From contig NZ_JAKSXY010000122.1 in NCBI RefSeq assembly GCF_022829445.1, positions 434,001-498,000 on the forward strand: 64,000 nucleotides of DNA. The letters are read 5' to 3'. The translations under genes and the position numbers were made by a program. The notes beneath the pieces were generated by a model, which did no database searches, had not been told where the DNA came from, and saw only the letters and a list, made by a program, of their open reading frames with translations. Of this stretch, positions 9,100-17,846 are shown in pieces; within the stretch, counting starts at the first letter, position 1, and the number at the start of each line of letters is the position of its first letter. This DNA is from Methylobacterium sp. J-068. GTDB lineage: Bacteria; Pseudomonadota; Alphaproteobacteria; Rhizobiales; Beijerinckiaceae.

Positions 9100-10194
9100 T
9101 TAATCCATCTCATCTTCAAAAATAAAGAACCCTTCCCGATCGAGGGTCAGGCCGACGGCGTCGCCCGGTTGGCGGGGGTCGTGATCGGGCACCGGGAGAC
9201 GCAGGACTTCCGCAAACCCCTCCACCGCGAGGGTCAGGAGGGCATGGGCTCCGAGGAAGCGGCGCGCGGTGACGACGCCGCGAAGCCGCGCGACGTCACG
9301 AAGCCGCGCGTCCGGAGGGTCGAGCCGGATCGCCTCCGGACGAAGGCACAGGGTCAGACGCGCGCCCTCGGGCCGACCCGGCGCGGGCATGCGCCCGAAC
9401 GGCGTGGCGACGCCGCCCGCGCGGCAGGTGCCGGCGATCTCGATCATGTCGCCGAAGAAGCGCGCGGCGAACCGCGTCTCGGGCTGCCGGTAGAGATCGC
9501 GCCCGGTGCCGATCTGGACGATGCGCCCCCGGCGCATCAGGGCGATGCGGTCGGCGAACCCCAGCGCCTCCTCGGGATCGTGGGTGACGAGGAGCGTGGT
9601 CGCGCCATTGGCGCGCAGGACCGCGAGCGTCTCGTCGCGGACCCGGTCGCGGGTGCGTCGGTCGAGGTTCGAGAACGGCTCGTCGAGGAGGAGGATGCGC
9701 GGACCCGGCGCCAGGGCGCGCGCGAGCGCCACGCGCTGGCTCTCGCCGCCCGAGAGCGTGCCTGGATACTGCTTCGCCCGATCGCTCAGCCCCACCTGCG
9801 CAAGCCGTGCGGCGGCGATCGCCCGGGCCTCGGCGCCGGACTTGGCATGGAGCCCGAAGCGGACGTTCTCGTCCACGTTCAGGTGGGGAAACAGCGCGTA
9901 GTCCTGGAACATCAGCCCGACACCGCGCTTCTCGGGCGGGAGGCCCCGGCGGCCCTCGCTGACCACGATTCCGTCGAGGCGGATCGTGCCGGTCTCGGGC
10001 TGCTCCAGGCCCGCGATGGCGCGCAGGAGCGTGCTCTTGCCGCAGCCGGAATCGCCCAGCAGCGCGAGGATCTCGCCCGCCCGGACCTGCAGGGAGATGT
10101 CGTCGAGCGCCCGCACGGCGCCGAAGCGCAGGCCGATCCCGCGCAGGTCGAGGCGCGGCGGCGGGAGGTCGGGTCGGGTCTCGGACGGGATCAT
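9100..10194 (-). CDS. Ferric iron ABC transporter ATP-binding protein (FbpC-like)
   Basis: 364-residue ABC ATPase with Walker A GDSGCGKST, Q-loop MFQDYALFPH, signature LSGGESQRVALARAL, Walker B ILLLDEPFS and the switch histidine in LLVTHDPEEA. A C-terminal TOBE-like regulatory domain follows (about residues 245-364), as in FbpC/PotA/MalK importers. It energises the permease at 6174-7898. Its ATG overlaps the stop of the upstream hydrolase by four bases (ATGA), so the two are translationally coupled. Gene order (ATPase, binding protein, permease) differs from the usual A-B-C order. Confidence 0.92.
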   Translation of the reverse strand: MIPSETRPDLPPPRLDLRGIGLRFGAVRALDDISLQVRAGEILALLGDSGCGKSTLLRAIAGLEQPETGTIRLDGIVVSEGRRGLPPEKRGVGLMFQDYALFPHLNVDENVRFGLHAKSGAEARAIAAARLAQVGLSDRAKQYPGTLSGGESQRVALARALAPGPRILLLDEPFSNLDRRTRDRVRDETLAVLRANGATTLLVTHDPEEALGFADRIALMRRGRIVQIGTGRDLYRQPETRFAARFFGDMIEIAGTCRAGGVATPFGRMPAPGRPEGARLTLCLRPEAIRLDPPDARLRDVARLRGVVTARRFLGAHALLTLAVEGFAEVLRLPVPDHDPRQPGDAVGLTLDREGFFIFEDEMD

Positions 10195-10922
10195 GCGCGC
10201 CTTCGTGCGTTACCGGCGCCGGGCCGCGAGAACGCGCCGGTGCGGAGGAAGCGCAGGGTCTCGTCGATGACCCTGGGGTTGCGCATCATCAGGCCGTGGC
10301 TCGCGTGCAGGGTGACGTGGTCCGTCATACCGCACACCCGCGTGCGCTGCACGGTGACCCGGCCGTCATTGGCGCCGGGCAGCATCAGCCACGATTCGAG
10401 CGGATAGAGCGAGCGGTCGCCCGCGATGATCCCGAGCGGATAGTCGACGCGTCCGAGGAGCGCGCGCAGCCCGTCGTCCCGCCGGGTCGTCAGCTGGGCA
10501 CCCGCCGGACCGAAGAAGCGGCGATAGGCCCACAGCGTGTGGAGCCGGTCGGCGATCTCGCTCCCGCCGTTCGGAGGCCCCAGCATCACGACGCGGCCGA
10601 GCCTGGCCGGCCGGTGGGCGCGAAGCCATGCGCGGGCCAGGAGGCCGCCCATGGAATGCGTGACCACGTGGAGCGCCCGCGTGCCTTCGGCAAAGGCCGC
10701 CGCGCGGGGCGCGACGACGTCCACGAGGTCCTCCAGTGCCGCCACGCGGGAGGGATAGTCGAGGTTCAGCGTCGCGAACCCGGCCTCGCGGCAGGCCCGC
10801 TCCATCGGCGCGAAGGAGGAGGCCCGGCGCGCCATGCCGTGCAGGAGGAGGACGCCCTCGGGCGCCCGTTCCAGCCCCCCGGTCCCGGGTGATCGTTCGG
10901 GTTCGCGCGTGGTCATTCGCAC
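10191..10922 (-). CDS. Alpha/beta hydrolase (lipase/esterase-like)
   Basis: 243-residue alpha/beta hydrolase. The oxyanion motif HGMARR sits near residue 28 and the nucleophile elbow THSMGG near residue 89, followed by a GPPNGGSE loop typical of triacylglycerol-lipase/PGAP1-like proteins; a late His (TLHASHGLMM) could complete the triad. No signal peptide is visible, so it is probably cytosolic. It is the first gene of a four-gene minus-strand run with the iron importer and overlaps fbpC by four bases. A role in releasing iron from a ferri-siderophore ester is possible but unproven. An in-frame ATG at 10916 is an equally likely start. Confidence 0.82.
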   Translation of the reverse strand: MRMTTREPERSPGTGGLERAPEGVLLLHGMARRASSFAPMERACREAGFATLNLDYPSRVAALEDLVDVVAPRAAAFAEGTRALHVVTHSMGGLLARAWLRAHRPARLGRVVMLGPPNGGSEIADRLHTLWAYRRFFGPAGAQLTTRRDDGLRALLGRVDYPLGIIAGDRSLYPLESWLMLPGANDGRVTVQRTRVCGMTDHVTLHASHGLMMRNPRVIDETLRFLRTGAFSRPGAGNARRRA

Positions 10923-11021
10923 CCCGTCATGGCCTCATCCGCGATGGTCGAGCGGCCTGCCGGTCGCGCAATCCCTCCGGCATGCTTATATTCCGGTTAT
11001 GTTCCATCAAAGCCCCGACCG

Positions 11022-13268
11022 ATGCCCTGCGTCGCCGAGATCCTGATCCCGCTGGCGCTCGACAGCGCCTACAGCTACGCCGTGCCGGCCGGGCTCGACC
11101 TCTCGGTCGGCGAGGTCGTGCAGATCCCGCTCGGACCGCGCGAGACGGTGGGGGTGGTCTGGGGCGTGCGCCAGAGTCCCGGCGGCTCGAACCTGCGCGC
11201 CGTGACGGGCCGCCTCGACGTGCCGGCCCTGCCCGACGCGCTGCGCGAACTCGTCGACTGGCTCGCCCGCTACACCCTCGCGCCGAAGGGCTCGGCGCTG
11301 GCCATGGCGCTGCGGCTGCCCGACGAATCGGCGCTCACCGAGACGGTGCGGGTCGGCGTGCGCGCCTCCGGCAAGGCCCCCGCGCGCCCGACCGCCGCCC
11401 GCGACAAGGTCCTGGCCGTGGCGGCGGACGGCGCCATGCGGGGCAAGAGCGCGCTTGCCAAACAAGCCGGCGTCTCCCTCAGCGTGGTCGACGGCCTCAT
11501 CGACGACGGCGCCCTGGAGGCGATGGCGCTGACACCGGAGCCCGTCGCCCTGCCCCCTGACCCGGACCATGCCCGCGTGCCCCTGTCGGAGGCGCAGGAG
11601 GCGGCGGTGCGGGAGCTCGTCGGCCTGATGAATCCCGGCCCGGCGCAGCCCCCGCCGACGGACGGAATCGGCGACCCGCTTCCGGCGGACGGCAAGGTCC
11701 CGCCCCCCGGCGCGGAGCACAAGGCCCCGACCGTGCTGCTGGAGGGCGTCACCGGATCGGGCAAGACGGAGGTGTATTTCGAGGCCGTGGCCGATTGCGT
11801 CCGGCGCGGGCACCAAGCGCTGATCCTGATGCCGGAGATCGCCCTCACGGCGCAGTTCCTCGATCGCTTCGCGGAGCGCTTCGGCGTGCGCCCGGCGACC
11901 TGGCACTCGGGCGTCGGGGGGAAGCGGCGCGAGCGCATCCGCGCCGGGGTCACGGCGGGCGAGATCGCCGTGGTGGTGGGCGCCCGCTCGGCCCTGTTCC
12001 TGCCCTTCGCCGATCTCGGCCTCATCGTGGTCGATGAGGAGCACGAAGCCGCCTACAAGCAGGAGGACGGCGTGCATTATCACGCCCGCGACATGGCGGT
12101 GGTGCGCGGGCGGATCGAGAACTGCCCGGTGGTGCTGGCCTCCGCCACGCCCTCCATCGAGACGCGGGTGAATGCGACACGCGGGCGCTACGTCCGCGTC
12201 GCCCTGCCCGAGCGCTTCGGCGGACGGCGCCTGCCCGACATCGCCGCCATCGACATGCGGGCCGACAAGCCCGAGCGCGGCCGCTTCATCGCGCCCGCCC
12301 TGGTCGCGGCCGTGCGCGAGACCGTGGAATCCGGCGATCAGGCGCTGCTCTTCCTGAACCGGCGGGGCTACGCGCCTCTGACCCTGTGCCGGGCCTGCGG
12401 CCACCGCTACCAGTGCCGCAACTGCTCGACCTGGCTGGTGGAGCACCGTTTCCGCCGGGCCCTGGTCTGCCACCAGTGCGGCTACGCCGAGCGGCGCCCG
12501 GATTCCTGCTCGGAATGCGGCACCTTCGACAACCTCACGCCCTGCGGCCCCGGCGTCGAACGCATCGCCGAGGAGGTCGCCGAGATCTTTCCGGACAAGC
12601 GGGTCATCGTGCTGTCGAGCGACTTCCCCGGCGGGGCCGAGCGCCTGCGCGCCGAACTCCAGACCGTGGCGGAGGGCGGCTGCGACATCGTCATCGGCAC
12701 GCAGCTCGTGGCCAAGGGCCACAACTTCCCGCACCTCACCCTGGTAGGGGTCCTCGACGCCGATATCGGCCTGACCTCCGGCGACCCGCGCGCGGCCGAG
12801 CGCACCTTCCAGTTGCTGCAACAGGTCACCGGCCGGGCCGGGCGCGGCGAGAAGCCGGGGCGCGCCCTGCTCCAGACCTACCAGCCGGACCACCCGGTGA
12901 TCGCGGCCCTGCTCTCGGGCGATTCGGAGCGCTTCTACGAGGAGGAGATCGGCGCGCGCGAGGCCGCCGGCCTTCCCCCCTTCGGGCGCCTCGCGGCCCT
13001 GATCGTGTCCGCCAGCGAGCGCGAGGTCGCCGAGGCCCACGGGCAGGCGCTGGCCCGCGTGGCCGAGCCGCCGGAGGGCGTGATGGTGCTGGGCCCGGCC
13101 GAGGCGCCGCTGGCGCTGATCCGGGGCCGCTACCGCTTCAGGCTCCTGGTGAAGACCGAGCGCAGCGTCGATCTGCAGACCTACCTGCGGGATTGGCTGG
13201 CGCGGGGGCCGAAGGTTCGCGGCAACGTGAAGGTCGCCATCGACGTTGACCCACAGAGTTTCCTATAA
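11022..13268 (+). CDS. priA: Primosomal protein N' (replication restart helicase PriA)
   Basis: 748-residue superfamily 2 DNA helicase that reloads the replisome at stalled forks. An N-terminal DNA-binding domain (PCVAEILIPLALDSAYSYAVP) is followed by the helicase core with Walker A GVTGSGKTE (about residue 244) and the DEEH box (VVDEEHEAAYKQEDG, about 337). The zinc-binding insert contains eight cysteines between about residues 455 and 510 (CRAC, CRNC, CHQC, CSEC). Motif VI is QVTGRAGRGEKPG. ATG 11022 matches the usual PriA N-terminus; the frame is open upstream to 10929 but without resemblance to the family. Confidence 0.96.
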   Translation: MPCVAEILIPLALDSAYSYAVPAGLDLSVGEVVQIPLGPRETVGVVWGVRQSPGGSNLRAVTGRLDVPALPDALRELVDWLARYTLAPKGSALAMALRLPDESALTETVRVGVRASGKAPARPTAARDKVLAVAADGAMRGKSALAKQAGVSLSVVDGLIDDGALEAMALTPEPVALPPDPDHARVPLSEAQEAAVRELVGLMNPGPAQPPPTDGIGDPLPADGKVPPPGAEHKAPTVLLEGVTGSGKTEVYFEAVADCVRRGHQALILMPEIALTAQFLDRFAERFGVRPATWHSGVGGKRRERIRAGVTAGEIAVVVGARSALFLPFADLGLIVVDEEHEAAYKQEDGVHYHARDMAVVRGRIENCPVVLASATPSIETRVNATRGRYVRVALPERFGGRRLPDIAAIDMRADKPERGRFIAPALVAAVRETVESGDQALLFLNRRGYAPLTLCRACGHRYQCRNCSTWLVEHRFRRALVCHQCGYAERRPDSCSECGTFDNLTPCGPGVERIAEEVAEIFPDKRVIVLSSDFPGGAERLRAELQTVAEGGCDIVIGTQLVAKGHNFPHLTLVGVLDADIGLTSGDPRAAERTFQLLQQVTGRAGRGEKPGRALLQTYQPDHPVIAALLSGDSERFYEEEIGAREAAGLPPFGRLAALIVSASEREVAEAHGQALARVAEPPEGVMVLGPAEAPLALIRGRYRFRLLVKTERSVDLQTYLRDWLARGPKVRGNVKVAIDVDPQSFL

Positions 13269-13319
13269 CGCGAGCCCGACGTTCGCTGCGTCACGTTCGA
13301 TCCCCGAGGAGTGCCACAC

Positions 13320-13679
13320 GTGCTGACCTACACCAAGAAGCCGGATTCGAGCGTCGCCGAGATCGTGGTCGACGGGCAGATCACCGATGCGGACATGAAC
13401 ACCGTCATCACCGCGATGCAGGCCGACCTCGACAAGGGCGGCAAGATTAAGCTCCTCGAGGACGTGCGCGATTTCAAGGGCATGGAGCCGGCGGCGTTCT
13501 TCAAGGACCCGCGCTTCGGCCTCGCCATGATGAAGGGCGTCAGCCACGTCGCGCTGGTGACCGACGCCTCCTGGCTGCGGATGATCGCCGACACCTTCGG
13601 CAAGGTCTCGCCGGCCCAGATCAAGACCTTCGACCGCGCGCATATCGACGACGCGCGCAAGTGGCTCGCGGCCGCCTGA
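13320..13679 (+). CDS. SpoIIAA-like (STAS-related) protein
   Basis: 119-residue single-domain protein of the SpoIIAA-like family (PF11964 type), related to STAS anti-sigma-antagonist folds. Characteristic parts are VAEIVVDGQITDADM at the start and KLLEDVRDFKGMEPAAFF in the middle, ending in ARKWL. These proteins bind small molecules or lipids; the role here is unknown. GTG 13320 has GAGGAG 8-9 bases upstream, while GTG 13311 would overlap that ribosome site. It is convergent with the next gene, with stop codons four bases apart and no terminator in between. Confidence 0.85.
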   Translation: MLTYTKKPDSSVAEIVVDGQITDADMNTVITAMQADLDKGGKIKLLEDVRDFKGMEPAAFFKDPRFGLAMMKGVSHVALVTDASWLRMIADTFGKVSPAQIKTFDRAHIDDARKWLAAA

Positions 13680-13683
13680 CGCG

Positions 13684-14079
13684 CTACTCGGCCTGGGCGG
13701 TCCGCGTCGTCTGACGCCGGGCCGTCCAGCGGCCCGAGCACAGGGACGAGACCTTCCAGGTGCCGCCACCGCTCTGGGCCTGGAGACGGCCCGAGACCGC
13801 GCCGCTGGCGGTGCCGTTCGAGACGTTGAGGCCGACCGACCCGTCGGGACCGACGCGACCGCTCAAGGTGGCGCTGCCGGACGCGGAGGCGAGGCGCACC
13901 TGCCCTTCCTGCACCGAGACCGCGTAGGTGTAGCGGCTGTCGCAGACCATGCCGCTCTCGGTGACGAGTTCCACCGACCAGGCGCCGTTGAAGTTCCCGC
14001 CGTCACGCGCGGTGGCCGGGACCAGCGCGGGCGAGGACAGGCCGGCTCCGAGCGCCAGAACCACCGCGACTTTGAACAT
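13684..14079 (-). CDS. Small secreted protein of unknown function
   Basis: 131-residue protein with an N-terminal signal peptide (VAVVLALGAGLSSPALVPATA). The mature part is beta-rich: NFNGAWSVELVTESGMVCDSR, a Ser/Gly-rich centre, and a C-terminal CSGRWTARR. The N-terminal GxW and C-terminal CSGRWxAxR pattern recurs in small periplasmic proteins of Methylobacterium and Bradyrhizobium. The two cysteines (CDSR and CSGRW) could form a disulfide, closing a small lipocalin-like barrel. No function is known. Confidence 0.75.
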   Translation of the reverse strand: MFKVAVVLALGAGLSSPALVPATARDGGNFNGAWSVELVTESGMVCDSRYTYAVSVQEGQVRLASASGSATLSGRVGPDGSVGLNVSNGTASGAVSGRLQAQSGGGTWKVSSLCSGRWTARRQTTRTAQAE

Positions 14080-14276
14080 GCGTCATCCTTCGACAAAGCC
14101 GTCCGTTCACGCGCCGACCACGGAGCGGCCAAGCGACATCGCAAGCAGACGATCAGGTGAGAGTGCGCACATCATACCCGCCGAAGCGGCAGGATTGTGA
14201 CAGACGCCGAATTCGTGTGATGAGCATTGTCGCGGACACCACCTGAACGGGCGATGATCAAGCAGAAGCTTGGCGC

Positions 14277-15266
14277 TTATCGATCGTAATACGCCTGCAA
14301 CGCTTCGCGGTCGCGGGTGAGCGGCAGCGCGAGCAGGGCCAGGACCCTGGCCTTGTCGGGGGTGAGGTCGTCGGCGAACACGGCGCCGGCCTTGAGCAGC
14401 GTGTTGCCGCCCCCCTTGAAGCCATAGACCGGGAGCGCGCGGCCCTGCGCGACCTGGCTCGCCACGATGATGGTGACGCCCGCCGCGATCGCCTCCGTCA
14501 CGGCATCGAACAGCGCGTCGTTGACGTTGCCGAAGCCGTAGGCGGCGATCACCACGCCCTCGGCGCCGCGAGCGACCGCGTGGCGGAGCTGCTCCCCATC
14601 GTCCCCGGCCACCATCGGCACGAGACCGACCCGGGCGAGGCGGGCGGGCAGCGGCAGGGTCTGGCGCCGCAGGGATTTGCGCCAGAACACTACCCGGTCC
14701 TCGTCCACGTGGCCGAGGAAGCCGGCCTCGCCCGAATTGAAGGTCTCGACGTTGTTCGTGTGCGTCTTGCGCACCTCGCGCGCGGCGTTGACGTTGTGGT
14801 TCAGCGTCACCGTCACGCCCATGTCGCGCGATCCCGGCGCCAGGATCTGCCGGGCGGCGTTGAGGAGGTTGCGCGCGCCGTCGGCATCCGGATCGGAGGC
14901 ATTGCGCTGGGCGCCCACCATCACGACGGGCTTGTCGCCGGCGAGCGTCAGGTCGAGGAAATAGGCGGTCTGGTCGAGGGTGTCGGTCCCGTGCAGGACG
15001 ATCGCGCCCGCGATCTCGGAACGGTCCAGCAGGCCCGCCACGGTCCGGCTCAGGTCCGGCCACAGCGCCGGGCCCATATAGGCGCTCGGCGCGTTGGCGA
15101 ATTCCACCACCTCGATCCGCGCCAGATCGGCCAGGCGCGGCACGGCCGCCGCGAGATCCGCCCCCGTCAGGGCCGGGACAGGAGCGCCCGTCACCGGGTC
15201 GTTCTTCATCGCGATGGTGCCGCCGGTCGCCACGATGGCGATGGTCGGCCGAACGGGATCGGACAT
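14277..15266 (-). CDS. L-asparaginase
   Basis: 329-residue asparaginase of the bacterial type I/II (AnsA/AnsB) family, hydrolysing asparagine to aspartate and ammonia. The first catalytic threonine lies in VATGGTIAM (about Thr14) and the second motif LHGTDTLDQTAYFLDL at about residues 91-106. No signal peptide is visible, so a cytosolic enzyme is likely. It begins 6 bases after the Trm112-like gene and so probably ends the minus-strand operon that starts with the thioredoxin gene at 17115. Confidence 0.92.
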   Translation of the reverse strand: MSDPVRPTIAIVATGGTIAMKNDPVTGAPVPALTGADLAAAVPRLADLARIEVVEFANAPSAYMGPALWPDLSRTVAGLLDRSEIAGAIVLHGTDTLDQTAYFLDLTLAGDKPVVMVGAQRNASDPDADGARNLLNAARQILAPGSRDMGVTVTLNHNVNAAREVRKTHTNNVETFNSGEAGFLGHVDEDRVVFWRKSLRRQTLPLPARLARVGLVPMVAGDDGEQLRHAVARGAEGVVIAAYGFGNVNDALFDAVTEAIAAGVTIIVASQVAQGRALPVYGFKGGGNTLLKAGAVFADDLTPDKARVLALLALPLTRDREALQAYYDR

Positions 15267-15272
15267 GCGCGA

Positions 15273-15479
15273 CTAGTCGGTCAGGGTCCGCGCCTCTTCG
15301 GGCAGCATGATCGGGATGCCGTCGCGGATCGGGTAGGCGAGGCGCGCGGAGCGGCTCACCAGTTCCTGCCGGGCGGCATCGTATTCGAGCGTGTCCTTCG
15401 TCAGGGGACAGACGAGAAGCTCGAGGAGCTTGGGGTCGACGCGGGTGGCCTCGACGGGGCTCGGGGTGTCATCGGCCAT
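15273..15479 (-). CDS. Trm112-family protein
   Basis: 68-residue protein with the Trm112/YcaR core: [20 protein letters not shown] followed by [21 protein letters not shown]. In eukaryotes and archaea Trm112 activates methyltransferases; bacterial members are short and poorly understood. Only one of the usual zinc-binding cysteines is present (VCPLTK), so metal binding is doubtful. It lies between the Lon-N protein and asparaginase genes with short gaps. Confidence 0.9.
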   Translation of the reverse strand: MADDTPSPVEATRVDPKLLELLVCPLTKDTLEYDAARQELVSRSARLAYPIRDGIPIMLPEEARTLTD

Positions 15480-15524
15480 GGGTGGCGTGTCCTTCGCGTG
15501 GGAAAGCTCCCGCGAACGGGAGCG

Positions 15525-16193
15525 CTATTGCAGCGTGGGTTCGGAGCCCGACCCGCGCACCAACTCCATTTCGGTGACCGCGATCAAGACCTCCGCCCGC
15601 GTCTTGAGGTCCGGAGCCTCGAGCATGGCCTGCTTCTCGCGCGCGCCGAACGGACTCATCATGCAGAGCGCGTTGACCAGCGCCTCGTTCGGCGCCTCCT
15701 CGATCCCCGCCCAATCGACCTTGAGGTCGTTGACCTCGACGAAGTCCCGCAGGGCCTTCAGCACGCCCTCGCGGTCCACCGCCTCCTCGCCGGCCCGCGC
15801 CTCGAAATCCGTGGCGAAGTCGTCGTAGGACACCTGGCAGCGGCGGTAGCGCGTCGTCGTGGCGAGTTCGCTCTCGACCCGGAACCGCGCGATTCCGGTG
15901 AGCGAGATGAGGTAGCGCCCGTCTCCGGTTTCGGCGAACTGGGTGATGCGTCCGGCGCAGCCGACCCGGAACAGCTTCGGGGTCATCGGCGAGGAACCGG
16001 CCTCCACGTCCGGCTGGATCATGCCGATGATCCGGTCGCCGCGCAGGGCGTCGTCGACCATGGCGAGGTAGCGCGGCTCGAAGATGTTGAGCGGCATCTG
16101 TCCGCGCGGCAGCAGCAGCGCACCGGGCAGGGGAAACACCGGGATGACTCCGGGGCAATCGGCCGGTCCCTTGTAGCCCGCATGCGTGCTCAT
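15525..16193 (-). CDS. LON peptidase substrate-binding domain protein
   Basis: 222-residue stand-alone Lon N-terminal domain (PF02190 type) without the AAA or protease parts. Diagnostic stretches are IPVFPLPGALLLPRGQMPLN, IFEPRYLAMVDDAL and GCAGRITQFAETGDGRYLI. It is probably a chaperone- or substrate-binding module. It starts 28 bases after the thioredoxin-TPR gene, so the two are very likely co-transcribed, matching the pairing seen in many alphaproteobacteria. Confidence 0.92.
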   Translation of the reverse strand: MSTHAGYKGPADCPGVIPVFPLPGALLLPRGQMPLNIFEPRYLAMVDDALRGDRIIGMIQPDVEAGSSPMTPKLFRVGCAGRITQFAETGDGRYLISLTGIARFRVESELATTTRYRRCQVSYDDFATDFEARAGEEAVDREGVLKALRDFVEVNDLKVDWAGIEEAPNEALVNALCMMSPFGAREKQAMLEAPDLKTRAEVLIAVTEMELVRGSGSEPTLQ

Positions 16194-16221
16194 CGCGTCA
16201 CCCCGCCGTTCGTTGGCCGCT

Positions 16222-17115
16222 TTACGCGAAGACGAGCGTCGACAACCGCCGCCGTCCGCGAATCGACGCCTTGTCCATCAGACCCCAGGCCTCGAAGAAC
16301 GTGAGGAGCTGCTTGCGGGCCGCCCCCTCGTTCCACGTCCGGTCCCGCCGCTCGATCTCGATCAGCTGGTCCACCGCCTCGTCGCGCATGTTGCGGCCGT
16401 TGAGACCGAGCGCGAGGTCGAAGCGAGCCTGGAAATCGTTCGGATCGGCCTCGATGCGGGACTGGAACGTGCCGAGATCGCCCAGGGCCGCCGCCTGCTC
16501 GGCGAGTTCGATCGCCGCCCGCACGCTGGAGAGGCCCGCATGCCCGGCCTTGTCGGCGGGAGCCATCGCGACGAGCTGCTTGGCGTTCTCGATGTCGCCG
16601 AGGTCGAGCTGGATCTTGGCGAGCGCCGCGATCGCGTCGACGTTCTCCGGCTCCTCCGCCAGCACGGCGGCGTAGAGCTGCGCCGCTCCGGCGACGTCGC
16701 CGACCCCGAGCAGCGCCTCGGCCTCCGACATCGCCTCCTCGATCGGCGTGGGACCGGCCGGGCCGGCGAGGCGCGCGATGAACTCCTTGATCTGGGTCTC
16801 GGGCACCGCGCCCATGAAGCCGTCCACCGGCTGGCCCTTGTCGAAGGCGATGACGGCGGGAATCGACTGGATGCCGAGCTGTCCGGCGATGGAGGGATGC
16901 TCGTCGATATTCATCTTGACGAGCTTGACCTTGCCGGCGGAGCCCTGAACCACTTTCTCCAGCACGGGCGCGAGCTGTTTACAGGGCCCGCACCACGGCG
17001 CCCAGAAATCCACCAGCACGGGCTGCTGCATCGACTCGGCGATGACGTCCTGGCGGAAGCTCGCCGTGGTCACGTCCTTGGTGGGTTCGCCCGGCATCGG
17101 CGCATCGTTCAGCAT
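16222..17115 (-). CDS. Thioredoxin-TPR protein (CnoX/YbbN-like)
   Basis: 297-residue protein with an N-terminal thioredoxin domain (active site WCGPC, Cys42 and Cys45) and a C-terminal TPR-like helical domain with VDQLIEIERRDR and a closing FFEAWG motif. E. coli CnoX (YbbN) has lost the second catalytic Cys; here both are kept, so redox activity is expected in addition to holdase/chaperone function. It is the first gene of a minus-strand set with the Lon-N, Trm112-like and asparaginase genes. Confidence 0.93.
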   Translation of the reverse strand: MLNDAPMPGEPTKDVTTASFRQDVIAESMQQPVLVDFWAPWCGPCKQLAPVLEKVVQGSAGKVKLVKMNIDEHPSIAGQLGIQSIPAVIAFDKGQPVDGFMGAVPETQIKEFIARLAGPAGPTPIEEAMSEAEALLGVGDVAGAAQLYAAVLAEEPENVDAIAALAKIQLDLGDIENAKQLVAMAPADKAGHAGLSSVRAAIELAEQAAALGDLGTFQSRIEADPNDFQARFDLALGLNGRNMRDEAVDQLIEIERRDRTWNEGAARKQLLTFFEAWGLMDKASIRGRRRLSTLVFA

Positions 17116-17283
17116 AACGTCCTCAAGGCAGTCATTGGATCGGCGTGAGAGGCGGGTCTGTCCACCGGCCCCTCGTGCGTCAAGAGATGGGAACTCCGCG
17201 CGCTCGGACCAGGGTGGGCGGCCAACACCGCGCCATACCCCGATCCGGCCGGCATCGACGGAACGGACGGGGGCCCTCTCCCG

Positions 17284-17775
17284 TCAGCGCGCGGGCGCGC
17301 TGCCGTTCTCCTTGGCGGCATCCGGCGCCTTGGCGTCGGTGACGAAGGTGCCCTGGTAGGCCCCCTTGGCCGCGTTGGCCTCGCAGGTGATCGCGGTCTT
17401 GCCCGGCTGCGGCGTGCTGAAGGTACAGGAGCCCACCGCCACGAGCGGGCCCTGGACCACCCCGTCCTTCGTCGTCTCGCTCGGGATCACGAGGTTGATC
17501 GGCTGAAGCGGGTCGGTCTCCTCGGTGCGCTCCTGCTGAGCGCCGTTGCCGCTGAAGCTCAGGGAACGGCCCTCGGCCGCGAAGTCGAAGCTGGTCCGGC
17601 TGCGCGAGACCGTGTTCATCAGCGTGCCCTTGCAGGTCGCGGTCACGTCCTTGCCGGCGATCACGAGCTTCTCGCAACGGCCGTCGAGCTTGACGGCGGT
17701 CTGCGCCATGGCGGGCAGGCCGGCGAGCAGCGGAGCGGCGGCGAGGACGAGGCGGAGGGGCGAGAGCAGCATCAT
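17284..17775 (-). CDS. Secreted protein of unknown function
   Basis: 163-residue exported protein starting with two consecutive ATGs (17775/17772). A signal peptide (LRLVLAAAPLLAGLPAMAQ) precedes a mature domain with three spaced cysteines (GRCEKLV, ATCKGTL, GSCTFST) and a fourth in ITCEANA, consistent with two disulfides. The C-terminal tail is low-complexity (KAPDAAKENGSAPAR). No family is recognised. The frame stays open far upstream into the neighbouring gene, but only this start gives a coherent exported protein. Confidence 0.75.
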   Translation of the reverse strand: MMLLSPLRLVLAAAPLLAGLPAMAQTAVKLDGRCEKLVIAGKDVTATCKGTLMNTVSRSRTSFDFAAEGRSLSFSGNGAQQERTEETDPLQPINLVIPSETTKDGVVQGPLVAVGSCTFSTPQPGKTAITCEANAAKGAYQGTFVTDAKAPDAAKENGSAPAR

Positions 17776-17846
17776 GATCCCGATGTAAGGCCGAGCGTCG
17801 ATCTGTCGAGGGTCCGGCGCGTCGTGACGACCGCCGGGTTTTCGAA

